A stretch of DNA of 64,000 nucleotides, from assembly GCF_026745355.1 (NCBI RefSeq), contig NC_079209.1, forward strand, positions 46,944,880-47,008,879, written 5' to 3'. This stretch comes from Beta vulgaris subsp. vulgaris (Eukaryota; Streptophyta; Magnoliopsida; Caryophyllales; Amaranthaceae). This document shows positions 24,297 to 35,410 of the stretch, piece after piece. A program made the translations under genes and the position numbers. The notes under the pieces are model-generated. The model saw nothing but the letters and a program-made list of their open reading frames with translations, had not been told where the DNA came from and searched no databases. Each line of letters starts with the position of its first letter. Position 1 is the first letter of the stretch.

Positions 24297-24323
24297 GCAC
24301 GCATCGCGTGCACAAAAGGCTAG
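24297..24323 (+). mobile_element. Helitron-like 3' terminus (hairpin plus CTAG)
   Basis: GCACGC-ATC-GCGTGC forms a perfect 6-bp hairpin at 24297-24311. It is followed after eight bases by CTAG (24320-24323) and then T, the arrangement of Helitron 3' ends (hairpin 10-12 nt before CTRR, insertion before T). No 5' TC terminus was recognised with certainty, and no Rep/helicase gene is present. Chance similarity cannot be excluded. Confidence 0.5.
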
Positions 24324-25555
24324 TATAATATATAGTAGTTACGGTGACAAAATCCTACCGTATATACCAATCACCGTAAAATCATAATACCAATCAAAAA
24401 AGTTATTGCTACCGTATATAGTTCCTGAGTTTGACAGTGACAAAATCCTACTGTAACTATAGTAGTTATCTCTACCATATATAGTTCTGAGGATTTAAAA
24501 TCACCACCGCATAGATTTATAAATCACCGTAAAACCGCCGCACTACTACCCGACACATCACCACTGCATATCCCCACCATCACCCCTCTCTCTGTTTTTT
24601 TTTTTTCAATTTACAGTGAATTTTTTTATAAAAAAATTAAGGGGGCGTCCATGGTGGACGCCCCCCTTAATTTTTTAAAAAAATATTCAAAAAAAGGAGG
24701 CGTCCACCATGGACCCCCCTTAATTTTTAACTTTTCCATCAGTGTCATAAATGAATCCAATTTCATACACATCTTGTTTTCTGATTTTATATGAAAATGA
24801 ATCAAATTTAAGTCTAATTATATAAAAGCCCTTTCAACTAATTGTTATTATCTCTATTTTTTCAACTACATAACAGTCAACTAATGTGAAATAACTTTAA
24901 TTTGAAGATTAAAAGAATTATGTACCTTTTTGAAAGTTCGCAAATCGCCAATGGACAAATGTGTGATATCAGTGTCAAAATCTTATGTTTTTCTCAAATT
25001 TGTGTTTATAGGTAATTTTTGTGAGTATATATTGTGAATGGTTATTAAGAACAATGATTAAGTGAATTTTGTGAATGTTTTTGTATGTATTAACGTCTTA
25101 ATATATTAGTTTTAGTTTGTAAGTTAATTTTTAGTTTTTGTAAAGTTTCCTGATCAACGTGCTTTTCTCAATTCTATGAGTTATTTGTAAAGTTTCCTCA
25201 TATAAGTGGTTTCTAAGTGATTGTTGAAAATTTATTTCCGATGGCTTTGTTTGACTCTCATTTTGGTATTGAGATTCCTTTTGTAATTTAGAAAAGGAAG
25301 GGGGGGGGGGGGGGAATAGTCAGTTCAAAAGAGGACACCGTCGCTCCTCCTTCCCTTATGTAATAGAGATACGGTAGGCTTTTAAATCATCGTGGTGATT
25401 TTGTGATTGTAAAAAGTTATCTCTACCGTATCTCACTGTCAAAAATCACAAACTCATTGAGAGAGAGAAAGAAATACAAGTATATAAATACGGTATAAAA
25501 ATATCGTATTTGAAACGTTACTAGGAAATTTTAGGGGGTTGTTTAGCAAAGCCCG
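24324..25555. mobile_element. MITE-like or decayed element with tacggta motifs and a long hairpin
   Basis: Motifs such as cctaccgtata and tcaccgtaaaatca on the left (24340-24540) reappear inverted on the right (tacggtag, tggtgatttt at 25369-25410). The right end (25525-25555) has ttactaggaaattttaggg and tttagcaa, which resembles both ends of the element at 51339-52370. A near-perfect 21-bp stem with a 3-base loop lies at 24631-24676. A poly-G run of about 15 lies at 25301-25315. No coding capacity. Confidence 0.5.
24631..24676. repeat. Perfect long hairpin (21-bp stem, one-base bulge)
   Basis: The arm aaaaaattaaggggg followed by cgtcca is mirrored by tggacg followed by cccccc and ttaatttttt, around a TGG loop. 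A further half copy (ggcgtccaccatgga) lies at 24699-24713. Confidence 0.9.
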
Positions 25556-26019
25556 CCACGATGCTCGCTATAGGGGCGTGTGCAATATAATTTGCGCCTG
25601 GAAGTCCTGGATGTCTGATACATAATTTTACCTGTGAGAACTGACTACTGAGAAGTCCAAGCAACCTCTTCAGTCTTCAGGCTCCAGACCACCATCATTG
25701 GAGAAAACCTTGTATTACTTTTTTACTTCTCTCTTTTCTCTTCTCTCTTATAATCCCCTCAGTTTTTTCTTTGCTTGTAATACAGATATGTTTAAATGGT
25801 CACTAAACTTATGTGAATGCATTGTCTTTTTACTTAGTATTCAAATTGGGTGTTGAAAATCTATTTACTTCATTCTTTTTTTTATGCTAGTATTATTATA
25901 TAATTCAAGAGTTTCATATTGAATTATTCGCTTTTTGCATTCTAGGTATTATTCTACCATTAAAATTTTGATACAATAGTTTTTGGGTGTTTAGGAAACA
26001 CAACATTTTTCCAGATTTG
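25556..26019 (+). promoter_or_regulatory. Likely promoter and 5' leader region of TFCB
   Basis: Single-copy-looking sequence between the decayed element and the TFCB start codon. A CT-rich stretch (acttctctcttttctcttct, 25728-25747) is typical of plant 5' leaders, and an AG at 25765-25766 could close a leader exon. No defined TATA box is assigned. An inference from position only. Confidence 0.4.
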
Positions 26020-29000
26020 ATGGCATCTCGATTGCAAATTGAAGGGGATGAATCAGTCCTATGCCGTGTTACACATTCTAATCTCAAGAGTTTCAATGCT
26101 GATGTTAGGTTTTCACTTCAGGTGTGTGAGTTTTATATGTTTAATTCATAAGTATTTATGCATAATTCCCAATTCAATTACTAATGTTATGATTTTGGTC
26201 AGTTGAGTGTGGAAGCCATGAAAGAGAAGCTTTGGAAAAGATGTGGTACTTCTGTAAATTCAATGTCCCTTGAACTTTATGATGATACAGGTGCTAAAGT
26301 AGCTGATCTTAATGATAATACAAGACAATTTGGGTTCTATTATCTAATGGATGGGTGAGATAGCCACCCATGTCTTTCTCTTTCGCTTCCGTTGTCAAAT
26401 TTCTTCTTTCATTTGTCAAATGAGTTGCACTTTCAATGGGTATTCGTTGAAATCATCTTATTAGACATTTTTTGAGCTTGAAATTATCTGTTTATGTAAC
26501 CATTAAAATTGAAATTTTGTCTGGGTTTCTACTGTATTTGCTGATGTTCCCCTTTTTTTCATTTTGTGTCTTTCTTTTATTCCCCTCTTTGGGTCGTGAA
26601 AGATATCGGCTGAATGTTGTAGATCTTGATCCATCATCAGTAACTTCTGGTGGTTGGCTGGAAGATACATCTTTGGTGGAGAAGTATGAAATTTCGGATG
26701 ATGCTTATAAAAAGCGTGATGGCAAGTACTCCGTAAACTATACTGTGACTTATGTAAAATCTTGGATACATTTTAGTGTTTCTCATTTTCCTTGAGGTGT
26801 GATCTTCTTAGTCACCTCTATTATGTATAATCATGATGATATATCTTTCTGGGTTCTTTTTTATTGCTTCAACTTCTATCTGATGATCAATGTGAAAAAT
26901 CTTAGATTGCTTCCAGATATTTTAGGGGATAAACCCTGTTTTTAGGTGTTCTCAAGTAATCCCCATGGTTGCATCCTTAAGTAAGCTCAACTTGTAAAAT
27001 GCCATTTAATGATTCTGGTGACGACATTAGTGATTTAGATAATCCTAATTAAATTCCCCTGGCAGCCCACAATTTTAGAACCTTATATCTATTTAACTGT
27101 GTTGCATGGTATACAATTTTCGGAGAAGAGGTTAAAAGAAGAGAAACTCTTGTAAGTAGGTGATGCTTTTAAAAGAAATTGTCTAGTCCAGGGGGTGTAC
27201 ATATATGTTTTATTACCTTAATATCGTTGTACCCTAAATGGTAAAGTTTGGCGACATTTTAAAAGTTAGGGTTTACTTCTGGTCTTCAGGAAGGGGTGTA
27301 AAACATGAGAGTTACTTGAGGAAAATGCTTAAAAAGCCAAGGGTTGTATGGAATGAAATCCCAGAAAACAAAGGATAAGAAAATAGAGAAGCAGATCAAG
27401 TGGTAAATTGGCCATTTCACTGACTGATCAGAGAAAAGGCTGCTTGAACAGTAGGTCTTTTCCCAAGTTATTGTTTGTGTCATCTCTCAAATTTAACAAA
27501 CTTACAAACAGCATAACAGGTTGAAGGAATGAGGTTTCAATCTTGACCAAAACATAATGTGGCCAAAACAATATTAGGGAAGCAAATTTGCCAATATGTT
27601 TTGGATGTGTGGTGTCAAAAAGGACCATGATAGCCACTGTTTTGACTTCGACTCATGTTCTGACCCACAAATGTGCAGCCAAATAAATGAAAGAAAACCA
27701 TTTTAGTCTTGTCCTGTTTTTTCTCCTCCCCTTCCCTTTTCTATATACTATTAGAGTGCAATAGGGTTGAAATATCAATAGCATTATCTGAAAGTTTGAT
27801 TTTGTTTTAGGTACTTTCAGAAAATTCAAGGAAAAATTAGCACTAAAAAATCCTTCAGGTGCTAGTATTAAGGTAAGCCTTAAAATATTGCTATGCGTAA
27901 TTTTTGGTGGTGCTTACCACAGATTGATACTTCCATATTGCTCCCCTGTGTCTCTGAAACCTATTTCTTAGCCAAAATGCAGAATTTTACACAAGAATAT
28001 ATCCTTGAGACCTTGACTGGTGTATTTGATCAAACTCTGATCGTTAGTACTGTTATAAATATATAAGCGATCTGAACGTGATTACACCACCTTCATCTAT
28101 TGACATTTTCCTCTGTTTCTTTTGTGCAGTTACCTGATAATTATATGGAAGATCTTTGTGCTAACATCAAGGTTAGTAGTTTTCTGATCTTAGCATACTT
28201 GGTGTGCTACGGGCGGATTGGTGAAGCTGTTTCAACCGTCAACATCTTATACTTGAATGCTAGTATGTAATGAGAGCATTCTAATTCATATTTATTGCTT
28301 TGCATATATCTAGAGACCAATGAAGAATATACTAGTCAATGAACCAGTGACTTATACACTTGGGTGACCTAGTATGATGAATATAAAATCAAGCTAGCTA
28401 AGAATGATCATGCTTGATCTAGCACTTCTCGAAATCTCTACCTATCTTCAAGCTTTTCTCTATAACATAACAACTTTCAGTGTTTAACATGCTCTTGGGA
28501 CTGGATTTAGAATATCCTTTTTTCATGATTGATTTTTATCAGAATCGTTTTGGTAGTGGACTTTGAATCTGGAAATTAGGGTGCGCTGTCACGCAACCTA
28601 AGACAACTTTAACCCTGCTCTATTTCCTGAAATAAGAAAAGCCCAAGACAACATTCCTAACAGGCAACTGTTCTGCACAGGTATTTGTGTTGTATCGTGA
28701 GAGTAATGAAAGTTCAATGTTCATTTTCTCTCACTATACGCACAATAGTGTTTTGGCAGTGTTTATGTTGTTCCTGTTCTTTATCTTATTTCTTAAGTCA
28801 TCCTTATTCATGACAGGGAATCAAAACTCTCCCGTTCTGTTAAAAACGGTCGTTCTGTAACGGATTTTGAATTTGCCGTTCCGCGAAATCTTGTTACCGA
28901 ACGCCATAATAAAATTCACATACTTCTCGCCGTGTTGTCCGTTCCGTAACGCAAACTCACCGCGTTAGAACGCTTTTATCCACATTACTTCCGTTCGTTT

Positions 29001-32000
29001 CAAACATTGGCCAATTTTTTTTTTTAAGATTTAATTTTATAGTTGATGAAACATGATATTCTATTAGATTTGATTATATTATGTTGTAATAATGCTTCAT
29101 AAACTAAAAAAAAATGCAAATAAGGTTAAAACATAATAATGTGACTTTTTTTAAAAATTTCACACCGTGTCGGTCGCGAAATGTTCTATTTCCCCGGTAC
29201 AAGCCGTTCCCGCGGCAATGTGACCGCTTTTTTTTTTCCCTGGCATTGATATAATAATATAACGCGACTTATCAAGGATGAGATACTATGGTGTATGTTG
29301 TTTATGGATAATATTATTATGGTGGATGAAACTAGAACTGGAGTTAATACTAAGTTGCAGCAATAGAGGGAAACATTAGAATCTCGAGAGTTTATGCTAC
29401 GTCAAAGTTAAACTTAGTACATGAAGTGCAAATCAGTATACAAAAGGGAGTCGGGAGTCCCTTACGGATGTGGTGACATAGTGTAGAATCCAACCTTTTT
29501 TTTTTTTACTTGTATTTCTCTTAGTTTATGTTTTCTTGAACTTTCTTTATGTGTTAACTCTTTTCTTGAAGTTTTTAGGCCATTTTTATGTTATCGTAGA
29601 GAGTGTGTTAACTAAGAATTCTTCTTATTTCACACTTACGACCCGTTTGGTTAGTGGTCATAAATATTGGTAATGGTAATGAAATTTAGTGTAAATTTGT
29701 AAAGAAGTTCTCATGTCAATAACCATGGGAATGAAACTTTATCACAAAACATGGGGTGCCTTCTAAAAATTTCCATTAACACCCAATACCACTTTCCCAA
29801 GTGGTAATGTATAGTAATGCAATTTTAGGAATAAAATGGATATCTTGGAATGAAGTAGCATTGCCATAGGTAATGACATTGGATATCGAGTACAAATTTA
29901 CACTATAATGCATTATGATTTCCACCAGTTATGGCCTCTTACCAAACGGACGGTTAAGACTTTGAGGGGGTGTAAATGAATGGATGAAAGATACTCCCTA
30001 CTAATCTATTTTAACTAAGTTGTCGTGGTTTTCCTTGCTTACGTTTGGTTTTGCAGCTTAAGTGAAAGTGTTTGCTCATCAAAACTTAGGCTCGGTCGAC
30101 CCCTCTCTCTTGTTGCCAATAGGTAAAAGCGTCACATTTGTATACAACATTGTTCTTGCTCATACAAGCCCAACATTATAGGACAATTTTATAGGATACT
30201 ATTAGACTAACATTAGGAAGATGGGGGTGAGATGGATTTGTGAAAACACTGAAAAACACTTAGAGAGATAGAATTTGGTACGAAGATATTTGAAAGATGG
30301 TTGGAGTTGTGGATATCGAGGGACGAGGATTAGATAAGAGGATGCTTACATTAGTTTGGGCATGTGAGACGTCGATTAGATGTTGCACGGAGCTGGGATA
30401 TCGGAGATTTAAGAAGAAGTTGAGACAGTAGATAGATGGAGTTTGAAACGATATGATAAAATTAGGCTTGGGGGAATATATAGAGCTTGATAGAAGATAA
30501 TGGAGGTAGAGGATTGATGTGTCCAAGTTATACGCCAATCTTAGGCGGATTTCGGTCGTTTTTGGTGTCGGTTCGAGCTTAGTATCGGGATTTAGGAGAG
30601 TTTTGATGTTAGGAGGTGTTGTCCAAGGATGTTGTGTTTTGAGGAGTTTATGGAACGGTTTGCATGGTGGCGTAGTCGAGGGCCGGCCGATCTTGGCTCT
30701 CCGATCACTTTTTGTACCCCAAGTTCCTTGTCCTTTGTCCCTTTATGGTGAATCTTTCGAGGCTTCCGAGCTTTGTTCGAGATCTTCTGAGTTTCGAGTC
30801 CGAGGTCCGTGGTTCAAGCTTCTTGGTTTACTCGTCATCCCAGGATCATCTTCACTATGGTTTTGCAGCTTCATGGCTTACTCCAAAGCCAAGTTTTTCC
30901 CCTTTTTCCTTCTTTGTTGTATGTTTTGGTGGAAAAGAGGCAGGAACTAGGTCGTGATCAGTATCGCGAGTCGCGACCTTGTGTCAGCCGCCCACTTTAT
31001 TTTCTTTTCCTCCCTTGGAGGGTTATTATGTTATGTTAGCTTTAGTTTTATGTTCTAGCTACGAGAGGAGGGTTTAGAGAACTCTTCTTCCTAGGGTTTC
31101 TTCTTCTTTTCTTTTGTACATTTGTAATGGATTCTATGGCTTTGCTAGTTTAATCTTGGATTCGATTGTTGAAGCTCTAATCTATTTGTGAGAAGTTCTT
31201 ATCCTCTACTTTCTCTATGGTCATTGTGATGCTTCTTGTATTTACTTTCATGATGCTTACATAATCTTTGCTAGGAATGTTACTAGTATTGTTGTGTGAT
31301 TCATCTAATGCTAGTTCTAGCCTTCTAGGTGCATGATCGGATTGTGGTGTTCCTAGTTTCATGTAGCATACTAGGTGCTTGATTATATGTTGAAAATTAA
31401 TCTTTTGCACTTAGAGAAGCATGGCTTATTACTTGAATGTTATTGCTTTGATAACATTTGTAATCCTATCATGTTCCTCGAACTTCATGCTACTTTGGTT
31501 TGGACTTAAGTGCAATTCATTTGAGTTAAGTCATAGTAAGGGTGGTTCAGACCACGCGGATCGTGTGTTTAGCCACGATATAGGAGGATAGAGGTGTAGA
31601 CTTCTCGATAGGTGAACTTAGGAAGTGTCGGGGTTAAGGTTCGTGATCACAAACGAGGTTAGAGTGGATGCTAATCAAGTCCAAGGTCTTTTTATATTGT
31701 AATCTCTTCGTGTTTTAATACTGTGCGTAGTTTAGCTTACTTGCATTGTTCCAAATTCCCCCAATTCGGTTTCTTTGGCCTTAGTACATACTAGGGTCGT
31801 TAATTCATTAATTTCCGATCAAGTTCCTTTGCTTTATGTGGATACGATCCCTGCTTCCATTATACTAGCTTAGTGTGCATGAGAGTAGGTTAATTATATT
31901 TGGTTAGGAGTACACGGCATACGCCTACCAAGGATCTATATGAGGGAAGGCAAATCCCGACTCATGTAGCCGATGCCTGCCTATTGGAATTAAGGCTTCT

Positions 32001-34391
32001 GTATTATTGTTGTTGTTGCTTTCCCCTTTTTTTTACCCTTTTCAAGATTGTATTAAGGGAATTTTGAGAAAATGCTGGAACCTTGCAATTGTTGGGACAT
32101 GACAACTTTGAAATAAACTTTTTCTCGTTCAGATATATTTAGAATTTCTACAATGTTGTATATACAGAAGGTATCAAGCAATAAAGCTATTAGAACTCAA
32201 ATTGTTACGATTGCACATTGTTTCATAAAGTCATAACTTCCATAGCAGTGAAGTTATTTTTAAGGTACGTTACCCTTGATGATCAAACAATAAATGTTAG
32301 ATGCTCCACATACAAATACCAAACATAGCTGGAGATAATCCTATATTGATATATGGAACACAAGTATATAAACCCCATCCTCACTAGATCATAGGTGTGT
32401 GATATAATTGCTTTTAACCAACTGAGCTTGTGTTCTGCGGTGCATATCGACTATGCAAAACACATCGTGGAAGTGAATAAAGTATGACTCGAGACAAGTG
32501 GGACAATATATTGCTAAACTTCTCTTTTGTACTTTCATAAGTCACAATTACATTCTGCTACTAATATTTCTAACTTGCTATTTATGGCTGCTGTAATATG
32601 TTCGTCGTGATAAAAGTTATTATGGCCAAAAGTTTTTCTGCAAATCCCCTTAGGCAAACCCGCCAAAATGTAGTTTATAGATGGGAAAGTTATGGTTTTC
32701 CAGTGAAAGCAGAGAATTTATCACACACTGAATCTGAAGGATCAATAAGCAATCACTTTCGAAGATCCCTGCAGCCTATGGACTCGGAGCTGGGAACGCT
32801 TTGATGTGCTTGGTTGCATCATTATAGATAATTTCATCATTGAATTGCTGCTCTTCAATAATCCTTGTGTTTCAGAGTGGCATAAATGACTCTGAGCAGT
32901 AGGCTTTGTCATTATGCCATTATATTATGCTTGAATACATGTGACAGGTTGACAAATCACTTTGTATATGATAAACTTGCTGGTTCAAAGCTCTTTATAG
33001 TGTCCTTTGTTATTGTGTAGATATTTTGTTTGTTTATTTCAATCAATTTCTATGTCCAGTGTTCTTAATCTTGACTACGTTATATTATTTACCTATAATT
33101 TATCGCTTTCCTTGAAGGTGGGAGATAGATGTCAAGTTGAACCGGGAGATAAACGAGGTGTTGTCAAATATGTCGGCCGAGCCGAAAATCTAGGCCCTGG
33201 TTTCTGGGTTGGAATTCAGTATGATGAACCACTGGGGAAGCATGATGGATTGTGCGTTCGTGAACTTATTCTCTAACTCTTAGTCTATCTACATGGAAAC
33301 TTTCTGATTGTCCTACAAAGCACAACTCTTGCCCTTTATCTTTTTCATTGAGTAGTATGCTCGTGTTGCTTTGATATTGCATCGTCCAACATGTTGTCGA
33401 AGTTAGGACTTGTTTTACAAATGCATGCAGCAAATAGTTATCTTTTGTATATTATAGATTGTTTATTCCAGCTTTTCATGATGCAGAGTCAAAGGGACGC
33501 GTTACTTTGATTGTCCACCACTTCACGGTGCGATGGTTAGACCAGACAAACTGCAGGTTTGTTCCTAATCATACTTAATAAATCCATACATATTTTCTTT
33601 CACTTCATTGGAGGGAAAATGTATATTTGTATTCATCCACCATGAAAATCAAATATTAGAATAGATAGTCACTGGAAGTTTCATGTAGTTTTGACTTGAT
33701 TGGTTGAGATAGACGAGTCATCTATTCCACGACTTGCGAATTCCGTCTTGTGCGAGCATACTCAATTTATTTTAGTATTAGGAGCAACAAGCTTCTGTGT
33801 AAGATATTCTGAGAGTCAAACCTTTCTCCACATATGTTTCTTCTATGAGCTCTTTTCTGTTATGAGTTATGACGCCTCGATGGTTCAGTGGGATGGTTTT
33901 TGCATGAGGCATAGGAGTGTCAATATATTAGTTAGGTGGCATTTTGTATGTGGTGGTGGTGAGGTAAGTTTGTTTTCAGTCAGGGACTTGGCGTGGAGGT
34001 GAGGAAGAGGAAGGTTGGGGGTTTCATTAATTAGTACAAGTGTACAACCACTCTTGTCAAAAATTTTAAAACCCTTCCTCCATAACCAAACACACTAGGC
34101 AATTGGAGGGATTCGGGTTAATTTCCTTTGTGTTTCACCAAATGGATTACTTTCATTTAGGTCTTCTCTCCTGTACACCGGCTGTATTTTCTTCCTGAAA
34201 ACTTCCTCTGTAATCTCTAATCTACAAATTTTTGCTGGTCTTCTTCTAATAGCATAATTTTGAGGTGGTGAATGCTTCTCTCGACATTTAAACCTAACAT
34301 TTCTCAAAATTAGACTGAGTAATTATGGGCTGTTATTTTCCAGGTGGGAGACTTTCCTGAACAAGACCCGTTCGAAGAAGAGGAGATATAG
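26020..34391 (+). CDS. TFCB: Tubulin-folding cofactor B (TFCB), eight exons, 242 aa
   Basis: Exons: 26020-26121, 26203-26354, 26603-26721, 27811-27872, 28130-28171, 33118-33251, 33487-33556, 34344-34391. All phases agree and the CDS is 729 nt with its stop. The protein has an N-terminal ubiquitin-like domain (about residues 10-95; VTHSNLKSFNADVRFSLQ, VDLDPSSVTSGGWLEDTSLV), a linker (TFRKFKEKLALKN), a CAP-Gly domain (about 160-230; GPGFWVGIQYDEPLGKHDG carries the GK-DG tubulin-binding loop) and an acidic FEEEEI tail. TFCB binds folded alpha-tubulin released from the CCT chaperonin and, with cofactor E, leads to tubulin dimer assembly in the cytosol; this is family knowledge. Length matches the plant family (about 243 aa). 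Intron 3 uses a GC donor (g|gcaagt at 26722). Exons 4-5 lie in the right arm of the inverted repeat, and intron 5 is 4.9 kb of transposon debris. Confidence 0.95.
27394..28241 (+). repeat. Right arm of the TFCB 848-bp inverted repeat (native exons 4-5)
   Basis: Reverse complement of 23089-23936 without indels. The arm begins in intron 3 and ends in intron 5, about 70 bp beyond exon 5. The spacer between the arms (23937-27393) holds the TFCB promoter and exons 1-3. Confidence 0.93.
29639..29953. mobile_element. Tourist-like MITE (PIF/Harbinger) in TFCB intron 5
   Basis: 315 bp with inverted ends built on cgacccgtttggttag and its imperfect complement, flanked by TTA on both sides (29636-29638, 29954-29956), the PIF/Harbinger target duplication. 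No coding capacity. Confidence 0.72.
30150..30525 (+). pseudogene. RTE-type LINE reverse transcriptase C-terminal remnant, part 1
   Basis: Plus-strand translation gives fragments such as MGVRWICENTEKH, GMRRRLDVARSWDIGDL and a decayed WRRRI end. These follow the order of the C-terminal tail of plant RTE-clade LINE polymerases (RW-CG-TR..., GHV-RRP-DA-VRR..., WRRRI-VADP). Stops and frameshifts are many. It lies in TFCB intron 5 in the gene's sense orientation. Confidence 0.55.
30530..31926. mobile_element. Insertion splitting the RTE remnant; possible solo LTR of a retrotransposon
   Basis: A 1.4-kb block separates the two RTE pieces. The 7-bp string atacgcc occurs at both ends (30530-30536 and 31920-31926). 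Near its right end ttatgtggatacgatccctg resembles a motif common in plant Ty3-type LTR or leader regions. No protein is encoded; the 143-codon frame at 30519-30950 has no recognisable domain. Clear TG...CA ends with a 5-bp duplication were not confirmed, so the class is uncertain. Confidence 0.4.
31927..32020 (+). pseudogene. RTE-type LINE 3' end, part 2
   Basis: Sequence around gcctgcctattggaattaaggcttctg followed by a tattgttgttgttg tail resembles the 3' end of RTE LINEs in plants, which end in short TTG repeats. It continues the remnant interrupted at about 30525. Confidence 0.45.
32021..33117. other. Remainder of TFCB intron 5, nothing recognised
   Basis: AT-rich intron sequence. A 68-codon frame at 32598-32804 (MFVVIKVIMAKSF...) matches no family I know and has no supporting context. 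Confidence 0.5.
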
Positions 34392-34924
34392 ATACAACTC
34401 ACAGCAGCATCAAAATCGTTATCATTCATCACCCATTTTTGTAGATGTTTCCATTGAGAGAACTGTATTGCTGACTTACGATTGCAGTTTGCCAGTCTTG
34501 CTGTAAGACATAAGATAATGGAAATTCTGAAATTGTTCACTCTTGTATCAGAGTTGTACTTTCTTGTTCTAATTTGAAGAACAGTTGCGGTGATTATACA
34601 AAGTACTATGTTTATTTTCTTTGGAGTTTTAGATCTATGTATTCTGCTTTGTGCTTGCTTCAACATAGCATTCGACTGTTGCCATCGTCGTTGCCTTTAT
34701 CGCCATGTAAGTTAGTAACACTGTTAGATTCATATCATGTTGTAGGATTAAGAATCACTGAGAGAAATGAAGGTTTCTAGCATTTAAGAGAACCTTTTTT
34801 TAGGTTATATCATAGTAGAATCCAATTGACCTTGAAATCAAGGTGGAATGTACGCTGCCATAAGCAAAGTTTCATATAACTTTTAAGTTGAGAAATATGA
34901 AATACATAGTATATTTGTGCTTCA
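34392..34924. other. TFCB 3' flank
   Basis: Sequence directly after the TFCB stop codon, probably its 3' untranslated region for the first few hundred bases. No canonical poly(A) signal was assigned and no other gene is seen. Confidence 0.45.
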
Positions 34925-35410
34925 ACTGGTGAAAGCAGCTTGTTGGCTACCTTGCAAATTTTAGCCACCACTTGAAAAGAACCAAAGTTCTTGTGTGCTA
35001 ACTTCTGATTGGTTCAAAGCTAAAGAGATTGTTGTCTCTAGACATATAATTTTAGCCAACCATGCAGTTTAAACACGTTATCATGGTTAGATTGTGCTAC
35101 TTACGATGTTGTGAATGGATGAGAAAGTGCCATGAAACATGCATACTTACTCAACCTATCAATAAGCACAAAAATCACACTTTTGCCATTAGAGATAAAC
35201 TAATAATAAAGTCCATAGAAATATGATACCAGACCTTCTCTGAAACAAACATGCAATGTTGTAAGAGACCAGGACTAGCAACATTATTAGGTATAGTAGC
35301 TTGACACACTTGACAAGTCCTCAAGGATCTCCTAACATCCAAGTTTGATCCCTCCTAATAAAAAATACTATTCAACCTATTGACAATTAAGTCCCTGCCT
35401 AAATGACCCC
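34925..35410 (-). pseudogene. Ty3/gypsy integrase remnant
   Basis: Minus-strand reading gives GHLGRDLIVNRLNSIFY, a stop, then DVRRSLRTCQVCQA, with the C-x2-C of the integrase zinc-binding domain. It is followed by VWYHISMDFI, the start of the catalytic core, and VILVLIDRLSKYACFMALSH, with DNVFKLHGW further on. The order matches chromovirus-type plant integrases. Frameshifts and stops make it dead. No LTRs were recognised next to it. Confidence 0.75.

Noticed and set aside
24630..24680. Rho-independent-type terminator
   Set aside because: The GC hairpin followed by T looks like one, but it is in a plant nuclear genome within a repeat element, so a bacterial terminator role does not apply.
30519..31039. 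Overlapping frames of 76-143 codons in TFCB intron 5
   Set aside because: They lie in the insertion that splits an RTE remnant; no domain, and three frames overlap.
32598..32804. 68-codon frame in TFCB intron 5
   Set aside because: No homology recognised, no flanking splice sites that fit the gene, and intronic position.
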